From the NCBI GenBank assembly GCA_003486675.1, contig DNGG01000154.1, forward strand, positions 1 through 64,000: a stretch of 64,000 bases of DNA, in the 5' to 3' direction. The notes below the pieces were generated by a model. The model saw only the letters and a program-made list of their open reading frames with translations. It made no database searches and was not told the DNA's origin. The position numbers and the translations under genes were made by a program. Numbering within the stretch: the first letter of the stretch is position 1; each line of letters opens with the position of its first letter. This DNA is from Cyanobacteria bacterium UBA11372 (GTDB lineage: Bacteria; Cyanobacteriota; Cyanobacteriia; Cyanobacteriales; Aerosakkonemataceae). Shown here piece by piece: positions 1 through 8,727 of the stretch.

Positions 1-80
1 AAGGGTGCCGCTATACAAACGAAAGCCACAAAGGCTGTATTCCAGCAAGTCGCTTTCCCGCTATAAATGTCAAGCGCAGA

Positions 81-293
81 ATGGGATTAGTTCGGTTAAA
101 GATTCGAGAATTGGCGGATCAAAAAGGTTGGACGCTCAAGGATGTTGCGGATCGTGCGAATGTTCCCTACAGCACCGTCAGGCACTACGCTCGTTCTCAA
201 GGACTAGCAACGGTTGACATAACATCGATTCAAAAGATCGCTCGGATCTTTGATGTTCTGATTGAAGATTTGATGGAAGTAATAGAAGATTGA
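81..293 (+). CDS. XRE-family small transcriptional regulator
   Basis: This 70-residue protein is almost entirely one helix-turn-helix domain of the Cro/C1 (XRE) type. The run KIRELADQKGWTLKDVADRA followed by VPYSTVRHYAR has the classical helix 2/helix 3 spacing, and the C-terminal part (IQKIARIFDVLIEDLME) matches the dimer helix of HTH_3/HTH_26 proteins, where a Leu-rich end is usual. It should bind DNA as a dimer. No partner toxin or enzyme is visible next to it; whatever lies upstream is outside the window. The start is the first ATG of the frame; only a weak purine stretch precedes it. The target is unknown. Confidence 0.8.
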   Translation: MGLVRLKIRELADQKGWTLKDVADRANVPYSTVRHYARSQGLATVDITSIQKIARIFDVLIEDLMEVIED

Positions 294-378
294 CAAGGAA
301 TGCAAGCGATCGCTTGATTGAGTAGCGATCGCCTGCAAATCGATTTTATATCATGTCTGGTTGCATCGTTAGCGTCAG

Positions 379-441
379 CCCTTGCGGGTTTATTTATTCC
401 TTGGGTAACCGTCAAAGATCTTTCATAAAACCCGCCCCTAC
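379..441. repeat. Dispersed hairpin repeat, GGGGCGGGTTT type, degenerate copy
   Basis: The right arm AAAACCCGCCCCTAC (427-441) is intact and the left arm around 379-392 (CCCTTGCGGGTTTAT) is a decayed complement. Arms and spacing match the elements at 2096-2158 and 3117-3177. It lies between the XRE gene and the stop of the amylase gene, the only notable content of that gap besides HIP1 octamers. Confidence 0.6.
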
Positions 442-473
442 TATACACTAATTGCTACCGGACATGATGTTGT

Positions 474-1952
474 TTAAACCTGAACCCAAACTGATACGGA
501 ACCGCCTAAACAGCGGAATTCACCCCAGCCCCATTCGTTGGTGTATACGGGTTCTTTAATATGTTCGGTCAAGTCAATAAAAGTCGCATTAGGTTTACCA
601 ACTTCCATCCACTTGAAACCTGCCTGTCCATCGCTCATAATTACTGCCATTGCTTTAGGATGATTTTCATCACCTAAGCGCGTCCAACCGATGGTATTCC
701 AATGATCGAAATAGTCGTATTGGGGGCCATAAGCGTAGTTCTGCCGCGCATAAAGGAACTTATCAATTATCCAACGGTGAGAAGGCATAAAAATCTTGTA
801 ACGATTGCCATCCCGTCCCCAATCTTCGTATTCCGCGCCGTAATAATCAGCGTAAAATACGCAGGGATAGCCTTCCCGTCGCAACAGAATCAAGGCGTAA
901 GCTAAAGGTTTAAACCAAGGTTCAACAACGGATTCTAAAGCTTGTAATGGCTGCGAATCGTGATTTTCTACAAATGTGACCGCATGAGTGGGACGCTGTT
1001 GCATCATCGTTCCATCTAAAATGCGCCGCATATCGTAGTTGCCACCCGATTTACTCGCGTAATGGAAGTTATAGTGCAGCGGTACGTCAAATACTGACAT
1101 CCTGCCACCAACTGCATCGACGTACCAATGCAGAGTCTTGATATCGTTAAACCAATACTCGCCAACTGCAAACAGATCTTTCTTAACGTGTTTTTCCAGT
1201 TCATCCAGCCAGAGGGGAAAGAACCAAGATGAAATATGTTTGATCGCATCAATGCGGAAGCCATCTACATTGGTGTTTTCGAGATACCACTTGCCCCAGT
1301 GGGTAATTTCGCCGCGTACCCATTTATTTTGGAAATCTAAATCCGCGCCCATTAAATAGGCAAAATTCCCTTTTTCCAAGGCAACGTAGTCATCAAACAC
1401 TTTCCCTTCTAGCAAATAGACCGTATTGCGATCGCTCGGATTATATTCGTTATAATCCACCGCATCAAAATGCCACCAATTCCACTCAAAATTCGAGTAT
1501 TTCCCTCCACGTCCGGGGAAAGTAAACTTGGTGTGAGATTTGATTTGTTGCAGTCCGCCTTTGGGATTGATTCGGTCATCTTGCCAGTAAGGTGTTGCTA
1601 AAGGTGTCTCCGTCGCATCCGCACCCAGCTTGTGATTAAGCACCGCATCCCCATAGACTTGAATGCCTTGCGCTTGGAGTGCTTTAATCGCATCGGTATA
1701 CTGCTGACGAGTGCCATACTTGGTGCGGATACTACCTTTCTGGTTAAATTCCCCTAAATCGAACAGGTCATAAACGCCATATCCGACATCGCTTTTTCCC
1801 CCAGTTCCTTTATAAGCAGGTGGGAGCCACATCGCGGTGAAACCTGCATCTGCTAATTCCTGGGCGTTATGTTTAACCTTATCCCAGAGAGTGCCATCAT
1901 CCGGGATGTACCAGTGGAAGTACTGCATCATCGTACCGTTAAGGTCTGCCAT
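474..1952 (-). CDS. Cytoplasmic alpha-amylase (GH13)
   Basis: Hydrolyses internal alpha-1,4 bonds of glycogen or starch. All four GH13 signature regions are present: DAVLNH (near residue 102), GFRIDAIKH with nucleophile Asp235, FAVGEYW with acid/base Glu265, and FVENHDS with Asp332. The protein opens MADLNGTMMQYFHWY with no signal peptide, so it acts inside the cell, as in the bacterial cytoplasmic amylase group that also begins with a QYFHWY motif. About 492 residues, normal for the family. ATG at 1952 is chosen over an in-frame codon seven triplets upstream because AGGAGA sits just before it. No other glycogen genes adjoin it; it is monocistronic here. Confidence 0.93.
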   Translation of the reverse strand: MADLNGTMMQYFHWYIPDDGTLWDKVKHNAQELADAGFTAMWLPPAYKGTGGKSDVGYGVYDLFDLGEFNQKGSIRTKYGTRQQYTDAIKALQAQGIQVYGDAVLNHKLGADATETPLATPYWQDDRINPKGGLQQIKSHTKFTFPGRGGKYSNFEWNWWHFDAVDYNEYNPSDRNTVYLLEGKVFDDYVALEKGNFAYLMGADLDFQNKWVRGEITHWGKWYLENTNVDGFRIDAIKHISSWFFPLWLDELEKHVKKDLFAVGEYWFNDIKTLHWYVDAVGGRMSVFDVPLHYNFHYASKSGGNYDMRRILDGTMMQQRPTHAVTFVENHDSQPLQALESVVEPWFKPLAYALILLRREGYPCVFYADYYGAEYEDWGRDGNRYKIFMPSHRWIIDKFLYARQNYAYGPQYDYFDHWNTIGWTRLGDENHPKAMAVIMSDGQAGFKWMEVGKPNATFIDLTEHIKEPVYTNEWGWGEFRCLGGSVSVWVQV

Positions 1953-2095
1953 GCCGTTCTCCTGCGATCGCATTTCGGGATTGACTGCTCCATCATGGCC
2001 TTACTGCTGGCTAAGTGAAAAGGGTGCGACGCCCCTCCGCCGGTGTGCGATCGCGCACAAGTTGGTAAGATTAGCTCCAGGAGCAGGTGCGATTT

Positions 2096-2158
2096 GTAGG
2101 GGCGGGTTTTACCAATCACCTTTGATAAAAGCAGACAATTGAACTAAACCCGCCCCTC
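2096..2158. repeat. Dispersed hairpin repeat, GTAGGGGCGGGTTT type
   Basis: GTAGGGGCGGGTTTTACC at 2096-2113 is answered by AAACCCGCCCCT ending near 2157, giving arms of about 12 bp around a ~36-base middle. A second copy with the same left arm (GTAGGGGCGGGTTTTACCAA) lies at 3117 and a decayed one at 379. No reading frame is carried, so this is a MITE-like or REP-like non-coding repeat. Confidence 0.75.
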
Positions 2159-2228
2159 TTCGCTAGCAAGTGAGCAACTTTCACCAACTACAATTGATCG
2201 ATAGGCTTGCGCGATGGGAGTTTGAGAA

Positions 2229-3026
2229 ATGCCCTCACCATTTCCAGGAATGGACCCGTATTTAGAGCAGGCGGCGTTTTGGTCTTCGTTTCATAGCAGA
2301 CTTTTGGTAGCGATCGCAGATATAATCGAACCACAGCTTACTCCGCAATACTACGTAGAAGTCGAAACCCGCACGTATCAAAGCGATGATAGCGATGATG
2401 CCTTGTTGATTGGCATTCCCGATGCGGTTGTGTTCTCCGGTCGCTCGACGGCTTCAACTCCAGAGCAAGCGATCGCAGAAGATGTATCAATTGCGACTCT
2501 GCCTCATCCCGAACGAGTTGCCGTACCCATGCCCCTAGTTGTGAACGAGCGTTATTTGGAAGTGCGGGAAATGGTGACGGATGAAGTGATTACCGCAATT
2601 GAACTGTTATCGCCTAAAAATAAAAAAAGTGGAGAAGGTCGAATTGCTTATGAAAAAAAGCGACGGGCAATTCTGGGGAGTGCGACTCATTTAGTAGAAC
2701 TAGATTTGCTGCGCGGCGGCAAGCCAATGGCAATTTTAGGAATGCGTGGAACGAATGCTTATCGAATTTTAATTAGCCGCAGTCATATTCGTCCGGCGGC
2801 GGATCTCTATAATGTTTCTCTGCAACAACAATTACCCAATTTTCCCATTCCTTTGAAACCAGGCGATCCAGAACCGATTGTACCCTTGCAGGAAGTGTTT
2901 AATGGAGTGTGCGATCGCGCCCGTTACCCCAGCCGCATCGATTATCGCCTACCAATTCCACCACCCGCCTTGTCGGAAAACGACCAACAGTGGGCTGAGG
3001 CGTTGTTAACGCCATTTCGACAATAG
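2229..3026 (+). CDS. DUF4058 family protein
   Basis: A 265-residue protein beginning MPSPFPGMDPYLE, the diagnostic opening of DUF4058, a family very common in cyanobacteria and usually present in several copies per genome. It continues with a conserved acidic/aromatic region (YYVEVETRTY), the central LLSPKNK segment and HLVELDLLRGG, and ends at usual length. Biochemical function is unknown; the alternating D/E and K residues in the SPKNK and VELDLL blocks resemble PD-(D/E)XK nuclease folds, but I do not claim activity. It stands alone between two copies of the GGGGCGGGTTT repeat. Confidence 0.9.
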   Translation: MPSPFPGMDPYLEQAAFWSSFHSRLLVAIADIIEPQLTPQYYVEVETRTYQSDDSDDALLIGIPDAVVFSGRSTASTPEQAIAEDVSIATLPHPERVAVPMPLVVNERYLEVREMVTDEVITAIELLSPKNKKSGEGRIAYEKKRRAILGSATHLVELDLLRGGKPMAILGMRGTNAYRILISRSHIRPAADLYNVSLQQQLPNFPIPLKPGDPEPIVPLQEVFNGVCDRARYPSRIDYRLPIPPPALSENDQQWAEALLTPFRQ

Positions 3027-3116
3027 CAACGTTTTCATACTTTGGATTACGATCGTTCGTCAGTCCATTCTCATATCCTGTCCTTAAGCAAGGGTAGCGT
3101 ATAATTTTTGACGAGA

Positions 3117-3177
3117 GTAGGGGCGGGTTTTACCAACCAGTCTACGGAAGCACGAGATATCTCGTTAAACCCGCCCC
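3117..3177. repeat. Dispersed hairpin repeat, GTAGGGGCGGGTTT type
   Basis: GTAGGGGCGGGTTTTACCAA at 3117-3136 and AAACCCGCCCC at 3166-3177 form inverted arms. The first 20 bases equal those of the element at 2096, while the middle differs, as expected of a repeat family whose folded ends are conserved. Confidence 0.75.
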
Positions 3178-3249
3178 GCCCGATACAATACCGATGCAAC
3201 CTGACATGATACGACGAAGTATTAGACTGCATTTTAGCTTCAATATGGA

Positions 3250-3873
3250 CTAAGATTTAGTAATTAAAAATACTCCGACGGCGATCGTTACACAGCCAGC
3301 GGCGATGTTGATTCTTTTTCTGAATTTAGAACTAATCAGCAATCTAGCTTTATCTGCCATGAAGGCATAACCAAGTTTTACACCGCCTACGGCTAGGGTA
3401 GCGATCGCGATGATAATGCCGGTATCCAAATAAGATATTTTAGAAATATCAAGAAAAGCTGGAAAGAAGCCAAAATAAAACAAGATGGCTTTTTGATCGG
3501 CTAATGTAATCAGCAATCCCGTCATAAAACTGGACAGCAAAGAAGATTTTACAACCTCCTCCGTTTCCACTTCCTGAGATTTTGACCTGCATAACCTGAT
3601 TCCCAACCAGATAAGATATGCGCCACCAATGTATTTTATTAGTACAAATAGGTTACCCATCGTTTCAGCAAGAAACGATAAACCCCAAATCGCTATGATG
3701 ATAAAAATGATGTCACCCAGCACTATTCCTATGGTTGCGAACACACCATGAATAAATCCAGATGCAGCCGCTCTTGTGGTGACAGCCAGTACGCTGATAC
3801 TGGGAATAGATGCCAGAACAATCATGGCACTGAATAATGCTACGATACTGCTAAATGTCATATTGCTTTGCAT
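3250..3873 (-). CDS. LysE/RhtB-family amino-acid exporter
   Basis: A 207-residue membrane protein with five to six hydrophobic helices and the features of the LysE translocator family: an N-terminal helix, a GxxHG-type segment (AAASGFIHGVFATIGI), the YIGGAYLIWLGIRL block near residue 90, and a second half beginning FMTGLLITLADQKAILFYFGFFP. Members export basic or neutral amino acids, homoserine or related compounds across the inner membrane. The substrate cannot be read from sequence. No LysG-type regulator lies next to it. ATG at 3873 is used. Confidence 0.88.
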   Translation of the reverse strand: MQSNMTFSSIVALFSAMIVLASIPSISVLAVTTRAAASGFIHGVFATIGIVLGDIIFIIIAIWGLSFLAETMGNLFVLIKYIGGAYLIWLGIRLCRSKSQEVETEEVVKSSLLSSFMTGLLITLADQKAILFYFGFFPAFLDISKISYLDTGIIIAIATLAVGGVKLGYAFMADKARLLISSKFRKRINIAAGCVTIAVGVFLITKS

Positions 3874-3915
3874 GGGGATAATGCCTAACGACTGAAGTCG
3901 CGGCTACACAAACAA

Positions 3916-3933
3916 AGACCGCCTGCGCGGTCT
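3916..3933. terminator. Hairpin between the phosphatase and LysE genes
   Basis: AGACCGC CTGC GCGGTCT folds as a 7-bp stem with a 4-base loop, followed on the plus strand by an A/T-rich run without a proper T tract. The preceding ACTGAAGTCGCGGCTACACA is a sequence type often dispersed in cyanobacterial spacers, so this may be a repeat rather than a terminator. Confidence 0.35.
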
Positions 3934-3961
3934 ATAAAATAAAGGGGATAATCAATTTTAT

Positions 3962-4291
3962 CTAAAATGTTCCTAGCAGTGGTAGCACTTTTTTCTTCAG
4001 TAACTCTACCAAAGCTGGCTCCATGTACTCATACTCATCAGGTATGTCCAGGCAAATCACTCGCTTACCTTTGAGCCAAGGCTGAAAGTTCTTTGAAAGT
4101 TTGCTTCGATGTGACTTTTCCATCACAAAAATGATATCTGCCCACTCGATTACCTCACTGGATAGAGGTGTTTCTGCTTCTCGATCTATTCCTGCTGACT
4201 CAACAGCAAGCCCCTCATACTCAGAGAATACTGCTTCGGCTGTGGGACTGCGTAATCGATTCTTGCTGCAAATAAATAACAATTTCTTCAT
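3962..4291 (-). CDS. Low-molecular-weight tyrosine-phosphatase-like protein
   Basis: About 109 residues starting MKKLLFICSKNRLRSPTAE. The segment CSKNRLRS is a CX5R phosphatase loop (Cys8, Arg14), followed by the usual AEAVFS helix; WADIIFVMEKSHRSKL matches the region before the general-acid Asp, and LDIPDEYEYM supplies the DxPD Asp motif. It resembles the COG4551 group of small predicted protein tyrosine phosphatases. The frame is open 26 codons further upstream, but homologous proteins begin at this MKK, so ATG at 4291 is chosen. Substrate unknown. Confidence 0.8.
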   Translation of the reverse strand: MKKLLFICSKNRLRSPTAEAVFSEYEGLAVESAGIDREAETPLSSEVIEWADIIFVMEKSHRSKLSKNFQPWLKGKRVICLDIPDEYEYMEPALVELLKKKVLPLLGTF

Positions 4292-4399
4292 CAGCAACAG
4301 TTTAGCTAAAATATACAGACAATCGCCAGCGCTGGCGCGGGCTATTGATCGCAGTGTTGTACTACACATATCCTTTACAATACTTTTGCTTGAGATTCC

Positions 4400-4466
4400 G
4401 TAGGTTGGGTTGAGGCACGAAACCCAACCTCAGACTGTTGGGTTTCCCACGGTAAGCCCAACCTAC
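4400..4466. repeat. GTAGGTTGGGTT dispersed inverted repeat
   Basis: GTAGGTTGGGTTGAGG at 4400-4415 pairs with AAGCCCAACCTAC ending at 4466; an internal AACCCAACCTCAG...GTTGGGTTT pair adds a second fold. This sequence type is widely dispersed in cyanobacterial intergenic DNA. It carries no frame. Confidence 0.7.
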
Positions 4467-4500
4467 TACTGCACAAAAGTGTTAGATAGCGGCTACTTGA

Positions 4501-5229
4501 TTAGTCAATGATGTACCCAGGCTCAAGGTATAACGAATATCGCAAACCGTTGTAACTGAGAGCCTTCCATTCAGGAAATCCTGAAATATCCACATACAGC
4601 GAAATAATTTGGTCATACTCTGTTAATCTACGCAACTTGGCGGTACGAGTATCTCTTGATAGGTTGTTAACTAACGATATTAACTCAAAAGCCTGCTCCT
4701 TGAAGTTGCCCTCAGATGAAGCAATAACAATATCTTGATAGAGTTCAGAAGGATTTAACAAATGACCGAGAACACGACTGGGCGCTTCCAACTGAAAAAT
4801 CTTGGATGCTTCCCAAGCCGATAACAGAGATAATGCTTCAAAGTCTGGGAAAGCAGCAATTTGGCAAAGCGTATTTGCATAACTTTTCTGTTCAATGCAG
4901 ATAGCTCCTCTCTCTAAAAGGTAATGAGGGGGTAGATATTCCTCCTTCCTTTTTTCAGAAGCCTTCTCAATAGTTGTGAAGGCAGGCATTATAAACACCA
5001 CTGAGTCCGCTCGTTTGAGTTCAACCCAACCTTGAGGTTGACATCCTACAATACCGCAGGCTTCACAGACAATGAATTGAAGCTCAGCCTCTCCCCAATT
5101 CACATATTCAACTGCATTAATAAGCTGAACGTTATCATCCCATAGCTGAGTAACAGAAATCTTAGACTGAAAAGAAGATGAAAATTCCAATTCTGCTTTT
5201 ATAGTTGTGGGATTTGTTAGTTGCCACAT
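4501..5229 (-). CDS. Hypothetical protein, cyanobacterial type
   Basis: A 242-residue soluble protein without a signal peptide or membrane segment. I recognise no family. It has a paired-cysteine stretch (CEACGIVGCQPQGW, near residues 54-67), which could bind a metal or be structural, and a charged segment EKASEKRKEEYLPP. It sits alone between a dispersed repeat and the glyA spacer, with ATG at 5229. The composition is ordinary for the host region. Confidence 0.6.
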   Translation of the reverse strand: MWQLTNPTTIKAELEFSSSFQSKISVTQLWDDNVQLINAVEYVNWGEAELQFIVCEACGIVGCQPQGWVELKRADSVVFIMPAFTTIEKASEKRKEEYLPPHYLLERGAICIEQKSYANTLCQIAAFPDFEALSLLSAWEASKIFQLEAPSRVLGHLLNPSELYQDIVIASSEGNFKEQAFELISLVNNLSRDTRTAKLRRLTEYDQIISLYVDISGFPEWKALSYNGLRYSLYLEPGYIID

Positions 5230-5357
5230 CTGGAAACGATAGTCATCTAACTATATATTATGGCGCTTGGCGGTCATACATGCTTTTACAGTGCATAAAA
5301 CCGCATAAGAGTGTCATAAAATGCCCAGCTATGGAAATTTTCGCTCAGAGTTAATCT

Positions 5358-5405
5358 GCGATCGCTCCTACCCATCAGTTAATTCTGACAGATAGGAGCG
5401 ATCGC
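5358..5405. terminator. HIP1-built inverted repeat downstream of glyA
   Basis: GCGATCGCTCCTA (5358-5370) and TAGGAGCGATCGC (5393-5405) are perfect 13-bp complements around a 22-base loop. It lies just past the glyA stop (5421, minus strand) and would fold in glyA mRNA; there is no clear T tract, so termination is inferred. Confidence 0.5.
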
Positions 5406-5420
5406 CAACGCATTTCCTAA

Positions 5421-6704
5421 CTACGCTAAAGCAGGAACGGGTATTGTCAAATGCGGATATAACGGGAAGCGCGAACACAAACTCGCTACCCGACGCCGAC
5501 AGTCACTCGCTACTGTTTCATCTTCCGGATGCAACAATCGGTCTGCAATAATGTTGGCAATTTCGGTAAATTCTGCCGTTCCCATTCCCCGCGTGGTCAT
5601 CGCAGGCGAACCCAAGCGCAATCCAGAAGTCACAAACGGCGACTCTGTATCAAATGGCACTGTATTTTTATTCGCCGTAATGTTGACGCCGCTGACGAGT
5701 TTGTCTGCAAGCTTTCCGGTCATGCCGATGCTACGTAAATCTACTAGCATCAAGTGATTATCAGTGCCGCCGGATACAATCTTGAATCCCCGTGCTTGCA
5801 GTTGAGTTGCCATTGCTTTGGCATTTTCGATTACTTGGCCCGAATAGGTTTTATATTCTGGTTTGAGGGCTTCGCCAAACGCGACTGCTTTAGCGGCGAT
5901 GACGTGTTCCAATGGGCCACCTTGAGTTCCGGGGAAGACGGCTTTATCGAGTTGTTTGCCCAATTCGGCGTCGTTGGTCATAATTAAACCACCTCTGGGG
6001 CCGCGCAAGGTTTTGTGGGTGGTGGTGGTGACGACGTGACAGTGGGGGAGGGGATTGGGATGATGTCCGGTGGCGACTAATCCGGCGATGTGGGCGATAT
6101 CGGCTAATAGGTAAGCGCCAATTTCGTCTGCGATCGCTCTAAACTTTTCAAAGTCGATGATGCGGGGATAAGCCGAATAGCCGCAAACAATTAATTTAGG
6201 ACGATGTTGCAGCGCCAGTTCCCGCACTTGGTCATAATCTAATTGTTCGGTTTCTTGGCTGACGCCGTAGTGCTGCACTTTAAACCATTTCCCCGACACG
6301 TTGACGGGGGAACCGTGGGTTAAGTGTCCGCCGTGGGACAAATCCATCCCCATAATCGTATCCCCTGGTTTTAACAGGGACAGGAATACGGCAAAATTGG
6401 CTTGAGCGCCGGAGTGGGGTTGGACATTCGCCCAAGCAGCGCCAAACAGTTGCTTAACTCGGTCGATGGCGAGTTGCTCGATTTTATCGATATATTCGCA
6501 GCCGCCGTAATAGCGCTTTCCGGGTAAACCTTCGGCGTATTTGTTGGTTAAAACCGATCCTTGGGCGGCTAGAACAGCTGCCGAGGTAAAGTTTTCGCTA
6601 GCAATTAATTCTAAATGGTCGCGTTGTCGCCCAAGCTCTTGAGCAATCAAATCTGCAACCATTGGATCGGTTTCGGCGAGGAAGTGTAAGTTAGTGTCAG
6701 TCAC
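5421..6704 (-). CDS. glyA: Serine hydroxymethyltransferase
   Basis: Converts serine and tetrahydrofolate to glycine and 5,10-methylene-tetrahydrofolate; a cytosolic PLP enzyme of fold type I feeding one-carbon metabolism. The sequence holds [10 protein letters not shown] near residue 30, KRYYGG, the folate/PLP segment [12 protein letters not shown], and the PLP-lysine motif [16 protein letters not shown]. Length of about 427 residues is typical. I start at GTG 6704 ([14 protein letters not shown]), which aligns with the usual cyanobacterial N-terminus; a TTG four codons upstream is the alternative. Monocistronic here. Confidence 0.97.
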   Translation of the reverse strand: MTDTNLHFLAETDPMVADLIAQELGRQRDHLELIASENFTSAAVLAAQGSVLTNKYAEGLPGKRYYGGCEYIDKIEQLAIDRVKQLFGAAWANVQPHSGAQANFAVFLSLLKPGDTIMGMDLSHGGHLTHGSPVNVSGKWFKVQHYGVSQETEQLDYDQVRELALQHRPKLIVCGYSAYPRIIDFEKFRAIADEIGAYLLADIAHIAGLVATGHHPNPLPHCHVVTTTTHKTLRGPRGGLIMTNDAELGKQLDKAVFPGTQGGPLEHVIAAKAVAFGEALKPEYKTYSGQVIENAKAMATQLQARGFKIVSGGTDNHLMLVDLRSIGMTGKLADKLVSGVNITANKNTVPFDTESPFVTSGLRLGSPAMTTRGMGTAEFTEIANIIADRLLHPEDETVASDCRRRVASLCSRFPLYPHLTIPVPALA

Positions 6705-6931
6705 AATGCGTCCCAAGTAGTCAAGATTTTAAGTAGCGGTCGTGCGATCGCGTTCCCCATGATAGCGCCGTTTTTCCTATCTCTGACAGATGTTCAGCCT
6801 CTTTTTAACAACTTGGGGGCGGAACAGAGCGATCGCTCTTTTAAGCTCTGTGTGTATTTATACCATTTTCCCAAATGCTTAACTTAAAATTAACTTAGTT
6901 GCATCACCGGATGTACTGGAGGTGTCAAACT

Positions 6932-7129
6932 ATGTTAGTCATCTTAATGGAAGAGCAAGTCCTTCCTCCCCAGGTTGTTTGTCAAACCTGCTTGCTAGCC
7001 GACCACAGCGGTCAACCCCGCTGGCGAGGCGGTCAACTGCGTTGCGGTCACGCCGTTGGTAAACTGGGGGAAAATCAACCAGACCAGTACGAGTGTCAAA
7101 TGGGCTTCCGCATCGCCAATATCAAGTAA
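6932..7129 (+). CDS. Small Cys-rich protein
   Basis: A 65-residue protein with a CQTC pair, CGH and a further Cys (QYECQMGFRI), a pattern suited to binding one zinc or iron. I do not know a named family. The start at ATG 6932 is decided by an excellent ribosome site, GGAGGTG, seven bases upstream; the frame is open further upstream with weaker starts. It is read away from glyA. Confidence 0.65.
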   Translation: MLVILMEEQVLPPQVVCQTCLLADHSGQPRWRGGQLRCGHAVGKLGENQPDQYECQMGFRIANIK

Positions 7130-7430
7130 TATCGCTCCCGAACTGAAATCAAATCCACGCCTAGAACGCCAAAGACGCTCCCACTCGCCTTTGGGGTAAG
7201 TCTTCAAATGCGATCGTGCGCTATCCTGGGTTTAACAGCATTTCCATCCCTCGCGATCTAAATGCAGCGATAAATCTGGAAAATGCCTCAAAAAATCGAA
7301 TACGTGCAGCCAGCGCGTTCTTTACGCCTGCGGACAAGAAGATGCGGTCAAAGAAAGCGAAATGCTTGACTTGAATAAGTTTTGTCCTGCACAAAAAAAC
7401 GATTCTCGATCGCAATAGGAGAAAACACTG
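7130..7430. other. Intergenic region without a recognisable gene
   Basis: I see no convincing coding sequence here on either strand. The minus-strand frame 7221-7415 lacks a ribosome site and looks like chance. The Tic20-like gene that follows has AGGAG ahead of its ATG. Confidence 0.5.
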
Positions 7431-7907
7431 ATGAATTCGCGCGGGTCTACGACCGTTGCAGACCGGATTTTTGCTTCCCTACCCTACTTACTACCCTTGA
7501 TTGACGGGCTAGGATTTGGTCGTTATTGGTTTCAAGAATTTCCACCTCTGAAAGTTTTGATTTTGCCGCTTGTACCCGTGCTGCAAATTTACTCGCTTCC
7601 CTTCGCTGGGTTAATTATTTTCTTTGCTTTGTATTTCCTGGTGGTTAGAAGCGAAAATACCAGTCACTTTGTTCGTTTTAATACAATGCAGGCGATTCTG
7701 ATCGACATTGTTATCATCATGTGTCGTTTGATTGTGTCAATTATGGAACCGACTTTCCAGAGTAGCACTTTTATTGTGGAAACTCTGTATAACACAATTT
7801 TTCTGGGAGTTTTAGCATCTGTTATCTACTCGGTATTTCAGTCACTGCTGGGGCGCTATGCAGAAATTCCCGCTATTTCCGAGGCGGTTAACACGCAGAT
7901 TCGTTAG
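7431..7907 (+). CDS. Tic20-like membrane protein, copy 1
   Basis: A 158-residue protein with four predicted membrane helices. It opens with the family pattern DRIFASLPYLLPLIDGLGFG and holds the central signature FALYFLVVRSENTSHFVRFNTMQAI, both hallmarks of the Tic20/YGGT-neighbour family; the end RYAEIPAISEAV is also characteristic. Chloroplast Tic20 is a subunit of the inner-envelope protein import channel; the role of cyanobacterial homologues is not settled. It is followed by a paralogue in the same direction (8104-8655), suggesting tandem duplication. AGGAG precedes the ATG. Confidence 0.85.
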   Translation: MNSRGSTTVADRIFASLPYLLPLIDGLGFGRYWFQEFPPLKVLILPLVPVLQIYSLPFAGLIIFFALYFLVVRSENTSHFVRFNTMQAILIDIVIIMCRLIVSIMEPTFQSSTFIVETLYNTIFLGVLASVIYSVFQSLLGRYAEIPAISEAVNTQIR

Positions 7908-8103
7908 TTAATAAACTTTGGCTGGTTTGGGTTCCCAGGCGATAGTCTGGGAATAATTATTCAGAGGTGTTCAGGGGATTAGAATTAAGGTTTTTCATGG
8001 CATAATTTAGGGGTGAGGCTAATTAGAACAAACGTAAGGTACCTTTGTGTTTTGATCGGAGTTAGCAGAAATTGTTGAAAATTTGAGCGGGGAGAATAAA
8101 TCA

Positions 8104-8655
8104 ATGGCTTGGCGCGGACGTACTGCACTAAAAGATAGAATTTTGTCATGCTTGCCTTATCTTTTACCTTTAATTGAAGTTTATGGGTTTGGTCTGTTAT
8201 TTTCGTTAATACTGCCTGCAATTTTCCAGCAATTGATAACCTGGTTGTATCTTCCTCTTTACCCTGTGATGTTGCTCTATGGCTATGTAAGTCAATTTGT
8301 ACCGTTTTTTGGTTTCATCCTTTTCTTTGTTTTGTACTTGCTAGTGGTGAGAAACGAGAAACTTATACACTTTCTTCGCTTCCATACAATGCAGGCTCTG
8401 ATGTTGTCTATTTTGGCGTCCCTATTTGCTGCTATTCTGGAACTTCTCGGTTTGTTGCGTATACCAAATGTATTTTCTTCACTAGCATCACCTATAATCC
8501 CCGCAGCGTCTGCGCCAATTTTGGTGGTCTTATTAGTAGGTGCCATCTTCCTAGTAGTTGTGGCTAGTTGTATCTATTCGATTGTGCAGGCTTTGCGGGG
8601 GATGTATGCGGAAATTCCGATTATTTCCGAAGCTGTTTATGGACAAACTCGATAG
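8104..8655 (+). CDS. Tic20-like membrane protein, copy 2
   Basis: A 183-residue paralogue of the previous gene, sharing DRILSCLPYLLPLIEVYGFG, FVLYLLVVRNEKLIHFLRFH followed by TMQAL, and a matching C-terminus (MYAEIPIISEAVYGQTR). It is longer in its first loop and its third/fourth helix region, which is rich in small residues (SPIIPAASAPILVVLLVG). ATG 8104 with GGGGAG upstream is preferred to an in-frame TTG seven codons before. Both copies lie about 200 bp apart and may be co-transcribed. Confidence 0.85.
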   Translation: MAWRGRTALKDRILSCLPYLLPLIEVYGFGLLFSLILPAIFQQLITWLYLPLYPVMLLYGYVSQFVPFFGFILFFVLYLLVVRNEKLIHFLRFHTMQALMLSILASLFAAILELLGLLRIPNVFSSLASPIIPAASAPILVVLLVGAIFLVVVASCIYSIVQALRGMYAEIPIISEAVYGQTR

Positions 8656-8727
8656 CTCAAGGCAAGCTTTGTGGAAGTCTTGGATGTCCAAACTGGAATT
8701 AAATGGGCAGTAGTGCGATCGCTACCG

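Noticed and set aside
5..217. 70-codon frame overlapping the XRE regulator
   Set aside because: Different frame of the same bases as the HTH gene; no domain.
1837..2142. 101-codon plus-strand frame across the amylase start and a repeat
   Set aside because: It runs through the dispersed repeat and antisense to a firm gene.
7221..7415. 64-codon minus-strand frame between two host genes
   Set aside because: No ribosome site, no family, composition of non-coding DNA.
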